From: Natronohydrobacter sp.
GTDB lineage: Bacteria; Pseudomonadota; Alphaproteobacteria; Rhodobacterales; Rhodobacteraceae
Assembly (NCBI GenBank): GCA_007118445.1
Contig: SKRP01000148.1
Location: forward strand, 1-8,571
DNA length: 8,571 nucleotides
Direction of reading: 5' to 3'
Each line of letters opens with the position of its first letter. The first letter of the stretch is position 1. Of this stretch, positions 4,662-8,571 are shown one piece after another. The position numbers and the translations under genes were made by a program. Below the pieces are notes generated by a model. The model searched no databases. It was not told the DNA's origin and saw only the letters and a program-made list of their open reading frames with translations.

Positions 4662-7085
4662 ATGACGGATCCGAACCCGAAGACATCCGACCCTGACAAA
4701 CTGCTCAAGGGTGAAGTCGCGCCCGAAAGTATCGCTGACGGTGTGGACCGCGAGATCGTCATGTCGAACCAGCGCGTGCCGCCGGGGGTGCTGGGGGTTG
4801 TCATTGCACTGGCCTGCATCGCCTATACGGCCTTTCATATCATTGCGATGAATCTCTATCCGCTGGAAACTTGGGTCTACCGGCTCAGCCATGTGACCGG
4901 TGGGCTGATTCTGGGCTTTCTGCTGTATTCGGCGACGGTGTTTCCGCAAACGAGCGATGACAGTGACAGGCGGTCGCTGCCCGAGCTGGTGCTGGTGGCG
5001 CTCGCTGCGCTGGGCGTCGGTGTGGCGCTGGTGCAGATCATTCTTGCGGTCGCGACGGATAACCTGATCGCCATGGGCGCGCCGCCCGATCAGATGAAAT
5101 ACAGCTTCGGTTGGCCGTTAATAGCGGGCACGTCGCTGGCACTTCTGGCAAGCTGGCTCTATCCGGGGCGCGACCGGGGGCGCATCGCGCTGGCCGATAT
5201 CGTGCTGGCCTTTGCCGCCCTGACGGTCGGCATCTATATCATTGCCCATGCAGGTTTTCTGCGCAATCGCGCAGGCGTCTTCCCGCATGTCAATGACATG
5301 TATGCTGCCATTGCAGGCATCATTCTGATACTGGAGCTGACCCGGCGGCTGGCCGGGCTTGCGCTGGTGGTCATCGTGGCGGTATTCATCGCCTACGGGT
5401 TCCTCGGCCCCTGGCTGCCGGGCTTCCTGAACCATCGCGGCTACAGCCCGGAGCGCTTTTTCGCGCGTATCTACACCGATGTCGGCGTACTGGGGCCGAC
5501 GACTGCCGTGTCATCGACTTATATCATCCTGTTTATCACCTTTGCGGCCTTCCTGCAGGCCAGCCGCGTCGGCGAATATTTCATCAATTTCGCCTTTGCA
5601 GCGGCTGGTGGCGCGCGTGGCGGGCCTGCGAAAGTGGCGATCTTCGGTTCGGGCCTGATGGGGATGATCAATGGCACCTCGGCGGGCAATGTGGTCTCGA
5701 CGGGCTCGCTGACCATCCCCTTGATGAAGAAAGTGGGCTACCGGCCCCAGACCGCAGCCAGTGTCGAAGCTGCGGCCAGTTCCGGCGGGCAGATCCTGCC
5801 GCCGATCATGGGCGCGGGCGCCTTCATCATGGCCGAGATCACCGGCATCCAGTATCGCGAGATCGTCATTGCCGCGATCATCCCGGCCGCACTCTATTTC
5901 CTGTCGGTCTATTTCATGGTCGACAAGGAAGCGCTCAAGAAAGGCATGCAGGGCCTGCCGCGCCATGCGCTGCCGAAATTCCGCGAGATGGCGAAACAGG
6001 CCTATCTGTTCGTGCCCATCATCATGCTGATCGGCGCGCTGTATATCGGCTATTCTGTCATCCGCGCGGGCACTTATGCCATGATCGCAGCTTTTGTGGT
6101 CAGCTATATCCGGGTTGTGATCGAGGGACATGAGGATGGTCTGAAAAATCACCTGATGGGGCTGATCCTGTGTGTGCTGGCCGCCATGCCACTGGTGGTT
6201 GCGGCGCAGATCCTGGTCGATGGCTGGGGCGACGGGACGACGCTGCAGCTCGTGGTCTCGGTGATCATCAGCGCGATGTCAATCGGCGGGATCATGATGA
6301 CTCTGCGCCTGAATTCGCCGTTGGCAACAGGTATCGCCAAGGCCGTCGAGCATTTCAAGATGATCCCCTATGCGCTGGAAATCGCAGCCAAGATGTCGCT
6401 GCAACTGGTGGCGGTCTGTGCCGCCGCCGGGGTCATTGTGGGCATCATCGCGATTACCGGGATCGGGGTGCGGCTTTCGGGCGTGCTGATGGCGATCGCG
6501 GGCCAGAGCCAGTTGCTGGCGCTGTTCTTTGCGATGTGCGTGGCGATCATCCTTGGCATGGGGATGCCGACGACAGCGGCATATGCTGTCGCGGCTTCGG
6601 TGATCGCGCCGGGTCTGATCCGTATGGGGATCGAGCCGCTGACCGCGCATTTCTTCATCTTCTACTATGCCGTCATGTCGGCCATCACACCGCCTGTGGC
6701 GCTCGCGGCCTATGCAGGCGCGGCAATTGCGCAATCCGATCCGATGCGGACCTCGGTCGAGGCGTTCAAGATCGGGCTTGCGGCCTTTGTCGTGCCCTTC
6801 ATGTTCTTCTACAGCTCGCAGCTTCTGATGCAGGGCGAGGTGCTGGACATCCTGCATGTCTTTGTCACGGCAAGCCTGGGGATCTATCTGCTGGCTTCGG
6901 CGGTGCAGGGCTGGCTGTTCGGTGTGATCAACTGGCCTCTGCGCGTGTTGGTCGGGGCGGCTGCGCTGGCCATGATCGCAGGTGGCTGGACGTCTGACCT
7001 GATCGGTCTGACTGTGGCGGGGCTGGTTTTCGCGCTGCAGAAGCTGGTGCTTGCCCCGAATGCAACCACGAAAGGGGCGGATTGA
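4662..7085 (+). CDS. Fused TRAP permease (DctQ-DctM type, TAXI-associated), enlarged
   Basis: This encodes an 807-residue inner-membrane permease that should import the TAXI-bound solute with a sodium or proton gradient. The DctM-type core is clear: GLMGMINGTSAGNVVSTGS (331-349), SSGGQILPPIMGAGAFIMAE (373-392), AAGVIVGIIAITGIGVRLSG (588-607), ILGMGMPTTAAYAVAASV (630-647) and AITPPVALAAYAG (674-686). The N-terminal third is the fused small-subunit-like part; the C-terminus has extra hydrophobic helices (about 728-793). About 20 or more membrane segments are apparent. Compared with common TAXI permeases of roughly 640-700 residues (from memory), two extra stretches stand out, each with a likely helix pair: 106-168 and 496-549. 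The start ATG 4662 is preceded by GAGAGG at suitable spacing; an in-frame TTG at 4623 would add 13 residues but lacks a ribosome binding site. The gene lies 97 bp after the receptor gene, across a hairpin, and ends 25 bp before a strong terminator. Confidence 0.92.
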   Translation: MTDPNPKTSDPDKLLKGEVAPESIADGVDREIVMSNQRVPPGVLGVVIALACIAYTAFHIIAMNLYPLETWVYRLSHVTGGLILGFLLYSATVFPQTSDDSDRRSLPELVLVALAALGVGVALVQIILAVATDNLIAMGAPPDQMKYSFGWPLIAGTSLALLASWLYPGRDRGRIALADIVLAFAALTVGIYIIAHAGFLRNRAGVFPHVNDMYAAIAGIILILELTRRLAGLALVVIVAVFIAYGFLGPWLPGFLNHRGYSPERFFARIYTDVGVLGPTTAVSSTYIILFITFAAFLQASRVGEYFINFAFAAAGGARGGPAKVAIFGSGLMGMINGTSAGNVVSTGSLTIPLMKKVGYRPQTAASVEAAASSGGQILPPIMGAGAFIMAEITGIQYREIVIAAIIPAALYFLSVYFMVDKEALKKGMQGLPRHALPKFREMAKQAYLFVPIIMLIGALYIGYSVIRAGTYAMIAAFVVSYIRVVIEGHEDGLKNHLMGLILCVLAAMPLVVAAQILVDGWGDGTTLQLVVSVIISAMSIGGIMMTLRLNSPLATGIAKAVEHFKMIPYALEIAAKMSLQLVAVCAAAGVIVGIIAITGIGVRLSGVLMAIAGQSQLLALFFAMCVAIILGMGMPTTAAYAVAASVIAPGLIRMGIEPLTAHFFIFYYAVMSAITPPVALAAYAGAAIAQSDPMRTSVEAFKIGLAAFVVPFMFFYSSQLLMQGEVLDILHVFVTASLGIYLLASAVQGWLFGVINWPLRVLVGAAALAMIAGGWTSDLIGLTVAGLVFALQKLVLAPNATTKGAD

Positions 7086-7110
7086 TCGCCGCCAGGATGC
7101 GCGAGGTCAG

Positions 7111-7139
7111 GTAAGGTGCGTGCTCAGCACGCACCTTAC
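7111..7139. terminator. Bidirectional terminator between convergent genes
   Basis: A perfect 13-bp inverted repeat with a 3-nt loop: GTAAGGTGCGTGC, TCA, GCACGCACCTTAC. It fills the 59-bp gap between the permease stop (7085) and the minus-strand MttB-like stop (7145). No long T-tract follows on either strand, so efficiency is uncertain, but position and stem quality point to a shared terminator that limits collision of convergent transcripts. Confidence 0.75.
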
Positions 7140-7144
7140 GACTA

Positions 7145-8571
7145 TCATCCGAAGGCGTCCGGCTCTGACGCCTTGCGCTGATCGACAAAGGCCTGAATCG
7201 CCTCGGCAATGGCGGGATCAAGCTGGGGCTGTTGGTAGTCCGAAAGCAGCTTCGCCACGCGGACCGAGGCAAGAGCCTGCGTGTCGCGCCCGCCTTCTTC
7301 TTCCCAGGTCTCGAAGGGTTTGTAATCCAGCAGATCGCTGCGCCAGAACGCGTCCTTGAAATTGGCCTGCGTATGCGCGCAGCCCAGAAAATGCCCGCCA
7401 GGCCCGACTTCGCGCAGCGCATCCATCGCCTGCCCGTTCTCGGACAGATCGACCCCGCGCGCCAGCCCGTGCAATGCGCCCAGCTGGTCCGCATCCATGA
7501 CAAATTTCTCGAAAGAGGCCACCAGCCCCCCTTCCAGCCAGCCGCAGCTGTGCAGCATGAAATTCACCCCGGCTAGAAGCGCCATGTTCAGGCTGTTCGC
7601 GGTCTCATAGGCGGCCTGCGCATCGGGCAGTTTTGACCCGCAGAACGATCCCCCCGAGCGGTAAGGCAGCCCCAGCCGCCGCGCAAGCTGGCCTGCGCCA
7701 TAGGTGATCAGCGCCGCTTCTGGTGTGCCGAAGGTTGGCGCGCCTGAATTCATGTCGATCGATGTGACAAACGCGCCCATGATCACAGGCGCGCCGGGGC
7801 GGATCAGCTGGCTGTAGGCGACCCCGGCGAGGGCTTCGGCCAGCACCTGAGTCAGTGTGCCCGCGACGGTCGTGGGGGCCATGGCCCCGCCCACGATGAA
7901 GGGCGAGATGATGCAGGCCTGATTTGCCTGGGCATAGACCTCGAGTGCGCCCATCATCACGGAGTCAAAGGTCAATGGCGAGTTGATATTGATCAGCGAG
8001 GTCATCACTGTGTTCTGGTCAACAAAATCGGACCCGAACAGCAGTTTCACCATCGCAACCGAATCGGCAGCGCGCGAGGGTTCGGTGACAGACCCCATGA
8101 ATGGCTTGTCCGAATAGAGCATATGCGCCTGCAGCATATCCAGATGGCGCTTGTTGACGGCAATATCGGTGGGTTCGCAGACTGTGCCACCGGAATGGTG
8201 CAGCCATTTCGACATATAGCCCAGTTTCACGAAATTGCGGAAATCCTCCATCGTGGCGTAGCGTCGCCCGCCTGCGGCATCGCGCACGAAGGGGGGGCCA
8301 TAGACCGGGGCCAGCACCAGATTGCGCCCGCCGATTTCGACATTGCGCGCGGGGTTGCGCGCATGCTGGGTAAAGCGCCCCGGAGCCGTGGCGCAAAGCT
8401 GCCGCGCCAGCCCGCGCGGGATGCGCACGCGCTCGCCCTCGACCTCGGCCCCGGCCGCGCGCCAGCGCTCAAGCGCTGCAGGGTTGTCGACGAAATTCAC
8501 CCCGATTTCGGCCAGCACGGTTTCGGCATTGGTCTCGATGATCGCGAGTGCTTCTTCGTTCAGCACTTCCA
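7145..8571 (-). CDS. MttB-family (non-pyrrolysine) corrinoid-type methyltransferase, 5' partial
   Basis: A minus-strand gene with at least 474 residues visible, running off the right edge. It belongs to the trimethylamine methyltransferase MttB superfamily: GGTVCEPTDIAVNKRH, SVTEPSRAADS, ININSPL, GGAMAPTTVAGTLTQVLAEA, RPGAPVIMGAFVTSIDMNSG, LGLPYRSGG, LHSCGWLEGG and the C-terminal FETWEEEGGRDTQ are all family features. There is no in-frame stop, so unlike archaeal MttB it does not depend on amber/pyrrolysine decoding within the visible part. A GTG at 8566 is in frame, but a Glu codon precedes it and family members usually have some 30-40 more N-terminal residues, so I treat it as internal. Known non-Pyl relatives demethylate quaternary amines such as glycine betaine, passing the methyl group to a cobalamin protein; many homologues have no assigned substrate. 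No corrinoid-protein gene is in view. It converges on the TRAP operon, so co-regulation is not implied. Confidence 0.88.
   Translation of the reverse strand, partial: EVLNEEALAIIETNAETVLAEIGVNFVDNPAALERWRAAGAEVEGERVRIPRGLARQLCATAPGRFTQHARNPARNVEIGGRNLVLAPVYGPPFVRDAAGGRRYATMEDFRNFVKLGYMSKWLHHSGGTVCEPTDIAVNKRHLDMLQAHMLYSDKPFMGSVTEPSRAADSVAMVKLLFGSDFVDQNTVMTSLININSPLTFDSVMMGALEVYAQANQACIISPFIVGGAMAPTTVAGTLTQVLAEALAGVAYSQLIRPGAPVIMGAFVTSIDMNSGAPTFGTPEAALITYGAGQLARRLGLPYRSGGSFCGSKLPDAQAAYETANSLNMALLAGVNFMLHSCGWLEGGLVASFEKFVMDADQLGALHGLARGVDLSENGQAMDALREVGPGGHFLGCAHTQANFKDAFWRSDLLDYKPFETWEEEGGRDTQALASVRVAKLLSDYQQPQLDPAIAEAIQAFVDQRKASEPDAFG

Noticed and set aside
6170..6997. A 275-codon alternative frame inside the permease gene.
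   Set aside because: The overlapping permease frame carries all DctM motifs; the alternative reads as an Arg/Gly/Asp-rich shadow without domain features.

Overview
The window is GC-rich DNA with strong third-position GC bias. It most resembles an alphaproteobacterial chromosome, probably Rhodobacteraceae/Roseobacter-like. This is inferred from the gene families present (DctB/DctD pair, fused TAXI-TRAP permease, non-pyrrolysine MttB homologue) and from codon use; there is no rRNA or other marker to confirm it.

Layout: (1) the last 32 codons of ychF, cut by the left edge; (2) a two-component pair, dctB (membrane sensor kinase) and dctD (NtrC-type response regulator), translationally coupled by an ATGA overlap; (3) a 215-bp intergenic regulatory region; (4) a TAXI-family TRAP solute-binding protein; (5) a perfect 12-bp terminator-like hairpin; (6) an unusually large fused DctQM-type TRAP permease; (7) a perfect 13-bp bidirectional terminator-like hairpin; (8) on the minus strand, a trimethylamine methyltransferase (MttB) family gene converging on the transporter, its N-terminus cut by the right edge.

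The most informative part is the region between dctD and the TAXI gene. It holds two tandem, similarly organised dyads (3384-3401 and 3416-3433, exactly 32 bp apart), followed by a correctly spaced -24/-12 sigma-54 promoter (3472-3487) and then a strong ribosome binding site. This is the layout expected for a DctD-activated promoter, so the window appears to contain a complete circuit: periplasmic ligand sensing by DctB, phosphotransfer to DctD, binding to the tandem sites, sigma-54 activation, and production of a TAXI-TRAP importer. DctBD pairs are best known for controlling dctA or DctPQM carriers; here the target looks like a TAXI-type system. The regulator departs from the canonical AAA+ sigma-54 activator motifs at two places: GAFPGA instead of GAFTGA, and Asp-Asp instead of Asp-Glu in Walker B.

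The hairpin between binding protein and permease probably lowers permease expression relative to the receptor. The transported substrate cannot be read from the sequence. A dicarboxylate-like compound is suggested by the sensor, while the neighbouring MttB-like enzyme hints at methylated-amine metabolism, but it is in a separate, convergent unit.
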